From positions 1 to 21,259 of the IMG/VR virus record IMGVR_UViG_3300037042_004552: a stretch of 21,259 nt of DNA; one strand, given 5' to 3'. The notes beneath the pieces are model-generated. The model was not told where the DNA came from. It did no database searches and was given only the letters and a program-made list of their open reading frames with translations. This stretch comes from a virus. Every line of letters starts with the position of its first letter. Within the stretch, counting starts at the first letter, position 1. A program made the position numbers and the translations under genes. Of the stretch, positions 6,512 to 14,065 are shown piece by piece.

Positions 6512-7333
6512 TCAGGCCCGCGTGCGCTTGGCCTTCTTCGCCTCGCCCGCGTCCTCGACCGGGGCCTGCGTCGCCGCGCCACCGTTCCAGACGGGCTGCG
6601 CGACACCCTGCGGAGGGTACGCGAACTGCTGCTGCGGCTGCGCGAACTGCTGCTGGGCCTGCTGGGGGTTGAAACCCTGCTGCGCGCCCGGGAACCCGGC
6701 AGGGGCCTGCTGCGTGGGGGGCTGGCCGAACTGGGCCTGCTGCGGCGCGAACTGCTGCTGGAACTGCGCCTGCTGCGCGGGCGTGCTCTGGAACTGCTGG
6801 GGCACGAACTGCGTGGGGGCGGGGGCCTGCTGCTGCTGGGCCTGCGCGGGCGCACCAGCGGCGTGGCGGGCGTAGCCCGCGACCGTGAGCTTGTTCAGCG
6901 CGACTTCGCGCCCGAGCTTGGGGTCGAGGACCGTCATGGGCCGGTCGTACGGCGACGACGGGTCGTCGGGGTTCGACTTGCCCATCTTCTGCTCGTTGCC
7001 GTAGTCCACGAACAGGGTCAGGCCGAGCAGTTCCTGCGCGATGGCCGCGTCGGGGATGTCCTCGTCGGTGTCGAGCGCGCGGCTGATGAGGTTGGTACCC
7101 AGCCCACGGAGCTTCTTCTTGCCCATGGACGCGCCCTTCGCGGTGCCGTCCGTGATGATGTAGTCGTCCGCTTCCTCGCCGTTGAAGCGGTCGTCGTCGA
7201 TGCGGACGGTCAGCTTCAGCATGGACGCGCCGGACTTCTTGCTGCTGGTCGCCTCGGCAGCCGTGATGGTGGAGAGGTAACGACCGGGGGGAGGAGCCTG
7301 AAAAAACTCCGAGACCTTCGACATGTTCTTCAT
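6512..7333 (-). CDS. DUF669-like single-stranded DNA-binding protein with Gln-rich tail
   Basis: A 273-aa protein from ATG 7333, with AAGGA upstream. Residues about 1-165 have the alternating strand pattern of the phage DUF669 type: PPPGRYLSTITAAEATSSKK, then MLKLTVRIDD, then DDYIITDGTAKG, and later GLTLFVDYGNEQ. This suggests an OB-fold ssDNA-binding domain. Residues about 175-250 are a disordered stretch dominated by Gln, Pro, Ala and Phe. The end is basic (KKAKRTRA), unlike the acidic tip of bacterial SSB. It follows the Sak4-like ATPase and the winged-helix gene, and a DUF669-type protein beside a Sak4 ATPase is a familiar phage recombination pairing. The gap before its start holds a GCCAGA/TCTGGC hairpin (7376-7392). 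The frame extends upstream to 7516, but that part overlaps the winged-helix gene and looks non-coding. Confidence 0.75.
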   Translation of the reverse strand: MKNMSKVSEFFQAPPPGRYLSTITAAEATSSKKSGASMLKLTVRIDDDRFNGEEADDYIITDGTAKGASMGKKKLRGLGTNLISRALDTDEDIPDAAIAQELLGLTLFVDYGNEQKMGKSNPDDPSSPYDRPMTVLDPKLGREVALNKLTVAGYARHAAGAPAQAQQQQAPAPTQFVPQQFQSTPAQQAQFQQQFAPQQAQFGQPPTQQAPAGFPGAQQGFNPQQAQQQFAQPQQQFAYPPQGVAQPVWNGGAATQAPVEDAGEAKKAKRTRA

Positions 7334-7403
7334 GGGTGCGATTCCTTCGACTGCGGTGTGTTGACTGCCTGTGAGGCCAGAATCCGTCTGGCGCGGGTGC
7401 CCT

Positions 7404-7625
7404 CTACAGCTTGCACATGCGAACGGGCTTCCGTTCGCGGAGCTTCCAAATTTCCTTCCGGGTGCCGCTGCGCTCGACGCGGCCTTCTCCCCGGAGTGAT
7501 TCCAGCGCGTACTCAACCTGCCATTCCGGCGCGTGCGTCAACTGCCCGAGCGTGCAAAGCGAAATGGGAAGGCCGACTGCGAGTTGCGCCACGACCTTGT
7601 CCTTGAGCGCGGCGAGACGGCTCAC
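7404..7625 (-). CDS. Small winged-helix protein
   Basis: A 73-aa protein starting at GTG 7625, which overlaps the stop of the ATPase gene (GTGA), with GGAGG 6 bases upstream. The sequence reads as three helices and a wing: LKDKVVAQLAVGLPISL, then LGQLTHAPEWQVEYALESLR, then GRVERSGTRKEIWKL. This is typical of a winged helix-turn-helix such as the MarR or phage initiation-type fold. It may bind DNA or act in the recombination complex encoded around it. The exact family is not recognised. Confidence 0.65.
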   Translation of the reverse strand: MSRLAALKDKVVAQLAVGLPISLCTLGQLTHAPEWQVEYALESLRGEGRVERSGTRKEIWKLRERKPVRMCKL

Positions 7626-8455
7626 CGCTGGCCTCCGCGAACCGCGCGGAGGATGAACGCAAGGTCCGGGGGACAGGGCTCAGGGAGGAGGTGCGAGAAT
7701 CGCCCGCCCGCGTTCTGCCCGTTCCACGGGACGCTGTGAAGGAGCCGCGAGTAGCCGTGCTGATCGGCACCTGCCGTGCCCTTGCCAATCATGCGCTTTT
7801 CGAGCGTGAAGACGTGCTGCGCCCGGCCCGCAATCGTGCGCGCGAAGCGTCTGCCTGCGATGTCGGGAGCCGCGAGATCCACGCGCCCGTCGTCGTTCTG
7901 CGTGGGCTCACCGGCCCACGCCAGCCAGACCACGGGGAAGTCGAGGTCAGCGAGCCGCCACCAGATCTCGTTAAACTGCGTGTACATCGTCTGGTAGTGC
8001 GAGCGCGGGTCCGGGTTCTTGCTCCCACGTCGTGCGTCTTCCAGCATCCGGTAGCTGGCGGTGCTCGCACAGTCGAATACGAGCGAGCCGTAGTTCTGGC
8101 GAATGACCGGGAGGTTCTTCTCGACCATGTCCACGGTGGAGCGAATCTTGTCGAACCACCGCGACCCGGCCTGTTCGTTCACGCGAATGGCGTGAACGGC
8201 GAAGCCCATGTTCAAGCACGAGTCGGGGCCGGACGGGTCCACTGCGAGGATGAGCGGCTGGTGGTGAGGCTCAGGGAACCCGAACAGCGAAACCGCGAGC
8301 GTGGACTTCCCGTCTTTCTCCCTGCCCGTCACGATGACGGACGGCGCGCGGTAGTAGGTCTGGTCGATGCGCGTGATGCCGACCAGAGGTGAAGGTGTGC
8401 CGATAAGCGTCGGCACGACCGCAGGGGGTGGAGCCCCGGGATTCGTCTGATTCAT
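7622..8455 (-). CDS. Sak4-like RecA-fold ATPase (phage recombinase)
   Basis: A 277-aa P-loop ATPase. Walker A is GREKDGKST (residues 44-52) and Walker B is SLVFDCAS (about 124-131). The rest (DLDFPVVWLAWAGEP, then RVDLAAPDIAGRRFARTIAG) follows the layout of phage Sak4/RadA-like ATPases that load on ssDNA and promote annealing. The adjoining ssDNA-binding protein and the RecB-like nuclease support a recombination role. ATG 8455 is preceded by GGAGG 8 bases upstream. A proline-rich N-terminal extension of about 20 residues precedes the core. A plain motor or packaging ATPase is a less likely alternative, because the protein is short and lacks helicase or FtsK features. Confidence 0.75.
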   Translation of the reverse strand: MNQTNPGAPPPAVVPTLIGTPSPLVGITRIDQTYYRAPSVIVTGREKDGKSTLAVSLFGFPEPHHQPLILAVDPSGPDSCLNMGFAVHAIRVNEQAGSRWFDKIRSTVDMVEKNLPVIRQNYGSLVFDCASTASYRMLEDARRGSKNPDPRSHYQTMYTQFNEIWWRLADLDFPVVWLAWAGEPTQNDDGRVDLAAPDIAGRRFARTIAGRAQHVFTLEKRMIGKGTAGADQHGYSRLLHSVPWNGQNAGGRFSHLLPEPCPPDLAFILRAVRGGQR

Positions 8456-8542
8456 GTTGTGCCCTCCGAGCGGCTGGATGCCGCGCCGGTCATTCGGTAA
8501 TGCAACAGCCCCAGCGAGACGTCAACCCCCGGAAGGGGTCGG

Positions 8543-8944
8543 CTACGAGTCCTTCTCTGCGGGCACGTCCACGAACCCGAGCGCGTCGCTGACGTCGTTG
8601 TAGACGGCGACAGCCTCGATGAGCGCAGCCTCTATTTCCGTGGGCTTGCCCCCGGCGCAGCGCATGAGCAGCCCGCCGACCATCTCGTACAGCCGCTCGC
8701 GGCACACGCGCTCGAACCCAAGCTCCCCGAGCACGGACGTGATGTCCTCCGGGCGAACCACGCCCGCACATCCGTTCGCGACCCACGCCTCGACACGGTC
8801 ACACGGCGTATCCATCGGTTCCCCCTTCGTCGCCGCGCTCGCGGCGTCTGCCAGTTCCCCGCGCCCGAAGGTGCGGTCGTAGTTGTCGCGATAGGCGTCG
8901 CTGCCCATCACCACGCTGAAAGACTTCTTCGTGTAGTTCGTCAT
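8543..8944 (-). CDS. Hypothetical protein, 133 aa
   Basis: ATG 8944 overlaps the stop of the nuclease gene (ATGA), and AAGGA lies 6 bases upstream. The frame continues much further upstream but is then a shadow of the nuclease gene. The protein has a basic N terminus (MTNYTKKSFSVVMGSD), four scattered cysteines and mostly helical character. The C-terminal part (VGGLLMRCAGG through IEAALIEAVAVYNDVSDALG) looks like an amphipathic helix pair. No family is recognised. Its position between the nuclease and the Sak4-like ATPase suggests a role in the recombination block. About 90 bp without a gene follows before the ATPase start, containing only a short ACCCC/GGGGT hairpin. Confidence 0.7.
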   Translation of the reverse strand: MTNYTKKSFSVVMGSDAYRDNYDRTFGRGELADAASAATKGEPMDTPCDRVEAWVANGCAGVVRPEDITSVLGELGFERVCRERLYEMVGGLLMRCAGGKPTEIEAALIEAVAVYNDVSDALGFVDVPAEKDS

Positions 8945-9879
8945 TCGGATCCTTCGTACGGGCTGCCATCCGCGTTCGTGAACTCGCCCACCGAGTTCTC
9001 GTGGCAGAGCGAAATGTACTCGCAGGCCCGGTAGCGGCCCCAGCACGAATGCAGCATCCGGGGGAAGTGTGCAGGCTCGTCGCCCGCACCCTGCTTGCCG
9101 AACGTGACCCCGCCCGAGTCTGCGAGCGCGAGGTACTCCAACGCGAGCTTCTGGTGAATGCGGCCAAAGTAGATCGGCCCATACCGCTCGACGTTCGGGG
9201 CTGCGGTCTTCACGAGGCAATCGAAGATGATCCCCGCCATGCGCCCGTAGCGGGAGACAAGGTTCGGGTTCGAGTTCCAGAGCGCGACCTGACTCATCGC
9301 CTGCGGCATGTACGGGTCGATGCTGCTCTGCCCGGCCCGCGCCATCGTCTTGCACTCGAACGTGAACAACTCAGGCGGCGTACCGCCGACGCCCGGCACC
9401 CGAGCGACCGTGTCGTACCGCACGGTTCGCATGATGCTCTTGCCAAGCCCGAGCGCGCGGCCCACGTCGGTGATGACCTCTGCCTCCACGCCCAGATACT
9501 CGAACGTGTCTGCGTCGCGCGGGTACAGCGACTCGTAGGTGCGGAACATGAATCGGGCCTTGAGCCACGACCCGTACGGCATCTCGCCGCGCCACATCTC
9601 CAACGCCTGTTCGACCCCGTCGTGGCCCCGGACTACGCGCACGGCACGCAGCAGGTGGCACAGCGTGCCGAACGCGAGCGCGGACAACTCGTCGTCGCCC
9701 GACTCGTACTCGTTGCGGCGGCGCACGCCTGTCGCCCGGAGACGCGACTTCTCGGGGCAGGTGAGCCATTCGGACACAGCGGAGTAGCCCGCCGCCGAAC
9801 CCTTGGCGTTCTTCAACGCCTCGCGGAACGACGGGGGGATCGTCATGTCCGGCGCGGCCAGCTTCACGGTCTCAATCAC
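8941..9879 (-). CDS. PD-(D/E)XK nuclease, RecB/Cas4-like, with probable Fe-S cluster
   Basis: A 312-aa protein. Visible nuclease motifs are SAVSEWLTCPEK (residues 33-44), AFGTLCHLL (69-77, with the motif I histidine), the catalytic pair in TFECKTMA (Glu175, Lys177) and MSQVALW (motif with Gln197). Cysteines at 41, 279, 286 and 292 reproduce the one-plus-three arrangement of the 4Fe-4S cluster in Cas4 and AddB, with Cys-x6-Cys-x5-Cys at the C terminus. It would be a DNA end-processing exonuclease for recombination. There is no CRISPR array or other cas gene here, so a Cas4 role in adaptation is unlikely. GTG 9879 is chosen because GGAGG is 6 bases upstream and it overlaps the previous stop (GTGA). 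An ATG at 9846 is an alternative. Confidence 0.8.
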   Translation of the reverse strand: MIETVKLAAPDMTIPPSFREALKNAKGSAAGYSAVSEWLTCPEKSRLRATGVRRRNEYESGDDELSALAFGTLCHLLRAVRVVRGHDGVEQALEMWRGEMPYGSWLKARFMFRTYESLYPRDADTFEYLGVEAEVITDVGRALGLGKSIMRTVRYDTVARVPGVGGTPPELFTFECKTMARAGQSSIDPYMPQAMSQVALWNSNPNLVSRYGRMAGIIFDCLVKTAAPNVERYGPIYFGRIHQKLALEYLALADSGGVTFGKQGAGDEPAHFPRMLHSCWGRYRACEYISLCHENSVGEFTNADGSPYEGSE

Positions 9880-10301
9880 GGCTTCCTCCAGTTCTTGATC
9901 ACGGCGGCGAGGTCCAACTTTCGGATAGCCATGCGCAGCCCGTCTGCCGCGTCGGCGTTGTAGTCGTCGGCGCTACCGCACGCATCGCGCACGCACTCCG
10001 CGACCTTCATGTCCATGTCACTGAGCAGTTCTTCCAGCCGCGCGACCTTCGCGCGCTCGACGGCCAGCGCCATGCTCACGTGTTCCTTCTCGTGCCTGAG
10101 ATCCACCACCTTGACCCGGAGTTCGTCGCGCTCGCGTGCCGGGTCGTTGACAGCGTATGCGTGCCACCGCTCGACCTCGGCCCACGCAGCCATCTGCTGT
10201 TCGTGAAGCGGCACGTCCTCCCGCTCGGACGCAGGTCCGCACGGGCCGTCGTGGTCGAGTCCGCGCCCGCAGTACCCGCTCACCTCGCATGGGACGTTCA
10301 C
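9876..10301 (-). CDS. Hypothetical protein with N-terminal Cys/His motif and coiled coil
   Basis: A 141-aa protein starting at GTG 10301, overlapping the upstream stop (GTGA). The N terminus MNVPCEVSGYCGRGLDHDGP continues to another Cys, giving a C-x5-C-x5-H-x3-C arrangement seen in small phage zinc proteins that share an HDGPC motif. A charged helical region (about 50-95, ERDELRVKVVDLRHEKEH onward) is a likely coiled coil. The function is unknown. It lies between the 99-aa protein and the nuclease and is coupled to both by stop-start overlaps. Confidence 0.75.
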   Translation of the reverse strand: MNVPCEVSGYCGRGLDHDGPCGPASEREDVPLHEQQMAAWAEVERWHAYAVNDPARERDELRVKVVDLRHEKEHVSMALAVERAKVARLEELLSDMDMKVAECVRDACGSADDYNADAADGLRMAIRKLDLAAVIKNWRKP

Positions 10302-10597
10302 GGGTCCACCATCCTGTGCAGGACCGTTCCGGCGCGGTCCACGATGAGTTCCAACGCGCCGACGTGCGGCTGCACGTCCCGTCCCTTGAGGCCGCTTGAC
10401 GCATAGAACACGTCATAGGGGCCTGTCTCGTAGACGGTGGCCGACCGCGAGAAAACGAAGACGGTCGGAGTCACCGCGTCCAACTGCCCAATGTACTGAT
10501 ACGTCGGCGTCCGCACATGGTAGCGGCTCCCGATGCGGAAGACGCCTTCGGCCAATTCCATGTCCGTCGCCACCGCCTGCGCGTCACGCTTATTCAT
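10298..10597 (-). CDS. Hypothetical protein, 99 aa, beta-rich
   Basis: ATG 10597 lies within the last codons of the Ser-X repeat gene (8-base overlap ATGAATAA). The only ribosome-like sequence is GGGG in the repeat itself, so translation probably depends on the upstream gene. The sequence alternates hydrophobic and polar residues (SRYHVRTPTYQYIGQLDAV, PTVFVFSRSATVYETG, ALELIVDRAGTVLHRM), suggesting a small beta barrel or sheet. No family is recognised. Confidence 0.7.
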   Translation of the reverse strand: MNKRDAQAVATDMELAEGVFRIGSRYHVRTPTYQYIGQLDAVTPTVFVFSRSATVYETGPYDVFYASSGLKGRDVQPHVGALELIVDRAGTVLHRMVDP

Positions 10598-10757
10598 TGT
10601 GCGACCCCGACACCGACCGCGACCACGACCACGACCCCGACCGCGACTGCGACTGCGACTGCGACCACGACCACGACCGCGACCGCGACCCCGACCCCGA
10701 CCCCGACCACGACTGCGACCACGACCACGGCCAAACCAGCGCTCTGGCGATCCTCAT
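10590..10757 (-). CDS. 55-aa Ser-X dipeptide repeat protein
   Basis: ATG 10757 has the strongest ribosome site in the window (AGGAGGAAAAC just upstream) and follows the helicase gene. After a short N terminus (MRIARALVWP), 21 consecutive X-Ser dipeptides follow, with X being Trp, Gln, Gly, Arg or, once, Val. The protein ends HNE. Every Ser codon in the repeat is TCG. Eight of 55 residues are Trp. The stop (TAA 10590-10592) overlaps the start of the 99-aa gene, which supports this frame over the Val/Ala frame that is also open. Function is unknown. It may be a low-complexity nucleic-acid or surface binding peptide, or a leader needed to couple translation of the next gene. Confidence 0.6.
   Translation of the reverse strand: MRIARALVWPWSWSQSWSGSGSGSRSRSWSWSQSQSQSRSGSWSWSRSVSGSHNE
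10602..10727. repeat. Hexanucleotide tandem repeat, 21 units (NNGTCG on the minus strand, mostly)
   Basis: A 126-bp array of period 6, with the fixed part TCG and a variable triplet before it. It lies entirely within the 55-aa gene and encodes X-Ser pairs. Three adjacent GGGGTC units form a G-rich stretch. Unit gain or loss keeps the reading frame. Confidence 0.9.
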
Positions 10758-10792
10758 GTTTTCCTCCTGTGTTCCAGTGCAAGTGCCGTCAT
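10754..10792 (-). CDS. Possible 12-aa reinitiation mini-ORF
   Basis: ATG 10792 overlaps the helicase stop (ATGA) and the mini-ORF stop overlaps the ATG of the Ser-X gene (ATGA). It encodes MTALALEHRRKT. It may simply be chance, but it would carry ribosomes from the helicase gene to the next start. Confidence 0.2.
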   Translation of the reverse strand: MTALALEHRRKT

Positions 10793-12636
10793 GGGTCTTC
10801 CTCCGTCTCGGGCTCGTCCGGTTCCTCGACCGCGTCTGCGTTGTCGCTGTCATCGCCCACGAGGTCGGGCGTCTCGTCTCCGAACAGGCGCGCCCGGAGT
10901 TCGTCGAGCACCGCACCAACTGTTTCCGCATCCTCGGACGCGAGCGAGAGTGCGTTCCTGTCCACAAGCCCAGAGTCACGAAGGGCCGCATCGACGCCCT
11001 TAATCTCTGCGTCGCCACCTACCACCTTCTCGATGGCGGCGACCTTGTTGATCAGCTTCATCCCCATGTCCTCATCCACGGTCCCGCGCACCAGCAGGTA
11101 CTCGTAGATGGGCGGCGTCGTTCGCTTCCCGAGATGCACGTCTTGGATACGGGCTTCCGCCTGAAGAAAGTCAGCGGGCACCCAAGTCAGTTCTACGAAC
11201 AGGGCTGCATCTGCGTCCGACAAGTCGATGCCCACGCCCGACGACAGCATGTTCGCGAACAGGACCGCAGGGCCGTCAATCTCGCGCCATACGTCAATCT
11301 CCCGGCGACGCTTCTCGCTCGGAATCCAGCCCCCGACGAGGAACGCGGGCACGCCGAAGCGCGGTGCCTTCCCCTCGGTCGCGCTCTGGAACGCATCCCA
11401 CGCAGTCTGAAGCGTCTCGTGGAAGTTCGCGAACACGAGCACCTTCACCTTGCGGTTCTCGGCGTGCTCGTAGATCCGGTCGAGCAGCGTGCTCATCTTG
11501 GTCGCCGTCGTCAGCGACACGAGTTGCTTGAGCGCGTTGACCGCGTTCGCGGAGTCGCCCTCGTTCATCGCCTTGAGCGCAGACGTGCCGAGCGCCGCTT
11601 CACGTTTCTTGTACGTCTTCTGTTCCGCGACGCCCATGTTGCAGAGCACGACGGAGCGGTCGGACTTCGGCAGCCAGCCCGCAACCTCGGCCCGCGTGAG
11701 CCGATACGAGCAGAGCTTGAGCCGCTCCGCGAGTTCCTCGTTGTTGGTGACCCCGTCGTCGAGCCAGCCGTACTCACCCATGCGGCCATTCGCGTACCGG
11801 GACGTGAACTTGCTGTACGAGCCCATCGCGTCCGGCTGGATAAAGTCGAACATCGCCCACATGTCGCGCGGGTAGTTCCGCATCGGCGTGCCGGTGAGCC
11901 CCCAACGCCAGCCGCAGTTCGGGCTGCGCGAGAGTTCGAGGACGAACTTCGTCCGGCCCGCCTTCCTGTTCTTCAGGTAGTGGACCTCGTCAGCGATGAC
12001 CGCGAACTTCCCCCGGCGCTCCATCAACTCGCGGAACTCAGCCGCGCGACCATCGGGGTTGCCGGGGTGCGGGTCCAGTTCGTAGTGCATCCCGATGCAC
12101 AGGTGCGGCAGCGCCAAGATGCGTGCGAACTCAGCGGGCGGAAACCGCTTCGTGCTCTCGAACGAGATGACGTCGAGCCCAGTCTGTTCCTTGAACTGGC
12201 GCGTCCATTCACCGCGCGCCGCGTTCGGGTAGAGGACGCCGATCGTGTTCACGAGCCCCTGTGCCATGAGGGAGCCCGCCGCTACCGCCGCTGTGCGCGT
12301 CTTCCCAAGGCGCATGTCGAACGAGAGAACGTGACCCCGGTTGTTGATGAGGCGCAGCGCGCCGTCCTCCTGATACGGACGGAGCCCCTTCGCCAGCCCG
12401 GGGTGAAGCAGCGGAGCCTGCCCCCCGTGCAGCGCGGTCATGGGAACGAACTTCGCGTACTCGCCCAGCACGCGGATGAGGACGGGCAGCGCGTGTTGCG
12501 GTGCCGCCCACGACTTGCGCTCTTTGACCCAACGCAGGCCGGGGATGGTCTTGAACGCGTCTACGACCGCACGGTCGAAACGCGAACGTAACTCAACCCA
12601 GCCCGGTGAGATCTCGAACACGGAGATCAGAACCAA
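10789..12636 (-). CDS. SNF2-type superfamily 2 helicase with HARP-like N terminus
   Basis: A 615-aa ATPase. The N terminus (RFDRAVVDAFKTIPGLRW through ERKSWAAP, about residues 19-46) resembles the HARP-like module found before SNF2 domains. Motif I is DMRLGKT (107-113), motif II is DEVH (216-219), motif III is LTGTP (247-251). In the second lobe GVGIDLSDAD (about 467-476) and QAEARIQDVHLG (492-503) are motifs V and VI. The last 60 residues are strongly acidic. Phage SNF2 helicases are thought to assist replication, recombination or fork remodelling. It starts at TTG 12636, with AGAGG about 7 bases upstream; no better in-frame ATG exists at the right place. It is the first gene of the minus block, facing the plus-strand ATPase across a control region. 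Confidence 0.85.
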   Translation of the reverse strand: MVLISVFEISPGWVELRSRFDRAVVDAFKTIPGLRWVKERKSWAAPQHALPVLIRVLGEYAKFVPMTALHGGQAPLLHPGLAKGLRPYQEDGALRLINNRGHVLSFDMRLGKTRTAAVAAGSLMAQGLVNTIGVLYPNAARGEWTRQFKEQTGLDVISFESTKRFPPAEFARILALPHLCIGMHYELDPHPGNPDGRAAEFRELMERRGKFAVIADEVHYLKNRKAGRTKFVLELSRSPNCGWRWGLTGTPMRNYPRDMWAMFDFIQPDAMGSYSKFTSRYANGRMGEYGWLDDGVTNNEELAERLKLCSYRLTRAEVAGWLPKSDRSVVLCNMGVAEQKTYKKREAALGTSALKAMNEGDSANAVNALKQLVSLTTATKMSTLLDRIYEHAENRKVKVLVFANFHETLQTAWDAFQSATEGKAPRFGVPAFLVGGWIPSEKRRREIDVWREIDGPAVLFANMLSSGVGIDLSDADAALFVELTWVPADFLQAEARIQDVHLGKRTTPPIYEYLLVRGTVDEDMGMKLINKVAAIEKVVGGDAEIKGVDAALRDSGLVDRNALSLASEDAETVGAVLDELRARLFGDETPDLVGDDSDNADAVEEPDEPETEEDP

Positions 12637-12907
12637 GGTGAACCTCTGGTGCGGACAAACCCATGCTCGGGAGTGCCGCTGCTTGCTGTGGAATTGGTGA
12701 AGCGCCCTCTGCCTGTGCTGCTGTGCTGCCCGCCTTCACACGAAGGTGACTCGCCCTGCCCCCGGTACGCCGCCCAGCGGTACGTCGGGCTCGGTTCTAC
12801 CGCGCCGAAGCCAACACGGTCAACGGCGCTGTTGACGGTGCCGAAGGTTTCGGCGCATTACGGCCACGCTGCGCGAAAGGGCTCGCGCACATTCCAATGG
12901 AGTTCAC
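12637..12907. promoter_or_regulatory. Divergent intergenic control region
   Basis: A 271-bp gene-free gap from which the minus-strand helicase block and the plus-strand ATPase gene diverge. It holds a near-perfect 18-bp palindrome and a neighbouring GCCGAA-GGT-TTCGGC hairpin (12840-12854). A TTGACG at 12832-12837 could be a -35 box, but no good -10 box follows at normal spacing. The first half (12637-12800) shows no structure that I recognise. Confidence 0.5.
12819..12836. promoter_or_regulatory. 18-bp operator-like palindrome
   Basis: GTCAACGGC followed directly by GCTGTTGAC forms two 9-bp half sites that are complementary except at one position. Its location in the divergent gap suits a dimeric repressor. 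Candidates encoded here are the ribbon-helix-helix and helix-turn-helix proteins; the assignment is inference. Confidence 0.45.
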
Positions 12908-14065
12908 ATGAGTCGGTTTCTCGGGCCGTGGCGGCGTTTCTTTCTGCAAGCCACGGACGCTCCGCACGAATACTGCGAAGCGGCGGGGTTGATGTGTCTG
13001 TCGAACATCGCGATTGGTCGGCGCGAACTTGAAGTCGGACGCGGCATTCGTCCGAACATGTTCATGATGCTGGCCGGGGACTCCTCGGTCGCGCGCAAGT
13101 CCACGAGCGTGAACTTCTGCAAGCTGATGACGGAGGAGGTCGAGCCGGATCGCGTGGGGCCGCGCGACTACACGGTAGAGGGGCTGCTGAAATGGATGGC
13201 CGAGAAAGACCCCGCGACGAAGAAGGGCCGCAACAAGGTGGTGCTGTTCGCGGAGGAGTTCGGCTCTGACTTGGCCCGCATCGAAGCGTACGCCTCGACC
13301 ATGCCCACGGATTTCTGTGCGCTCTACGACGGCGAGTCGTTCGAGAAGATCCGCAGCGGTTCGGCTCCGCTCTCGGTCGAGCGCCCGCGCGTGAACCTGT
13401 TCGCGGCGGCGGCGTACCAGATGCTCTCGTCGCACTTGAAGGCGAAGGATTGGCTCAACGGCTTCCTCATGCGCTTCGTGTACGTCGCGCCCACGGTTGC
13501 GACCATGCGCCAAAAGAACTACCTCGCGCCGACTTGGCCGCAGCGCGACTACGACAGCGCGCGGGTCGCGCTCACGGTCCTGCGCGACGACATCGTGCGT
13601 GCCCGGTTCATGCGCCTGCCGTTCTCACCTGCGGCCAAGCAGGAGATGACGAAGTGGTCGATGTCCGTGGACACGTTCGCTGCCGGGTTGCAGGACTCGC
13701 TGGGCGCGAAACACACCTACGTTAGCCGCTTCTCGGTGAACGTGCAAAAGATGGCGCTGCTCTACCAGTTGGACGACGACCCGAACGCGCCTGTGGGAAT
13801 CAACGCAGTGCGGCAGGCTTTGGAGTTCGCCGGACAAGTCTGCTGGCCCAGCTTCGCCCATGTCTACGAGCGCACGACGTCGGACGATTTCATGGCGACC
13901 CTGTCCACGGCGTTGGCGGCGCTCCGCGAGGGGCCGATGATGAAGCGCGATTTGGAGACGCGGTTCAGGTCGCGGGTCGTGCGCGCTGTCATCGACCACC
14001 TCGTCTGGAGCGGCCACGCCGTTTTGACAAAAGGCGAGAACGGCGAACTCCTGACTCTGAAGTGA
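12908..14065 (+). CDS. DUF3987-like replication ATPase
   Basis: A 385-aa P-loop protein from ATG 12908, with GGAG about 5 bases upstream. The nucleotide loop is GDSSVARKST (residues 57-66), where Arg replaces the Gly before Lys. This is the form usual in DUF3987-type phage and plasmid proteins. Walker B is probably VVLFAEEFGS (111-120). The region MPTDFCALYDGESFEKIRSG and ERPRVNLFAAAAYQML (about 137-180) also follow that family. Residues about 335-385 form a winged-helix-like end. DUF3987 proteins are often encoded with primases or replication initiators and are probably RecA-fold helicases or loaders. No primase domain is fused here. The gene is directly followed by the AT-rich candidate origin. 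Confidence 0.75.
   Translation: MSRFLGPWRRFFLQATDAPHEYCEAAGLMCLSNIAIGRRELEVGRGIRPNMFMMLAGDSSVARKSTSVNFCKLMTEEVEPDRVGPRDYTVEGLLKWMAEKDPATKKGRNKVVLFAEEFGSDLARIEAYASTMPTDFCALYDGESFEKIRSGSAPLSVERPRVNLFAAAAYQMLSSHLKAKDWLNGFLMRFVYVAPTVATMRQKNYLAPTWPQRDYDSARVALTVLRDDIVRARFMRLPFSPAAKQEMTKWSMSVDTFAAGLQDSLGAKHTYVSRFSVNVQKMALLYQLDDDPNAPVGINAVRQALEFAGQVCWPSFAHVYERTTSDDFMATLSTALAALREGPMMKRDLETRFRSRVVRAVIDHLVWSGHAVLTKGENGELLTLK

Noticed and set aside
8941-9879. Cas4 of a CRISPR adaptation module
   Set aside because: No repeats, cas1 or cas2 are present. A phage recombination nuclease fits the neighbours better.
10602-10735. CRISPR-like or dispersed repeat array
   Set aside because: The period is 6 bp with no spacers; it is a coding hexanucleotide repeat.
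10594-10782. Val/Ala-rich ORF across the hexanucleotide repeat that looks like a membrane protein
   Set aside because: Its start has no ribosome site, while the Ser-X frame has a strong one and a stop overlapping the next start.
10396-12591. Plus-strand ORF of 731 codons opposite the helicase gene
   Set aside because: Arg/His/Val-rich shadow of a clear SNF2 helicase; long opposite-strand frames are expected with GC-rich third positions.
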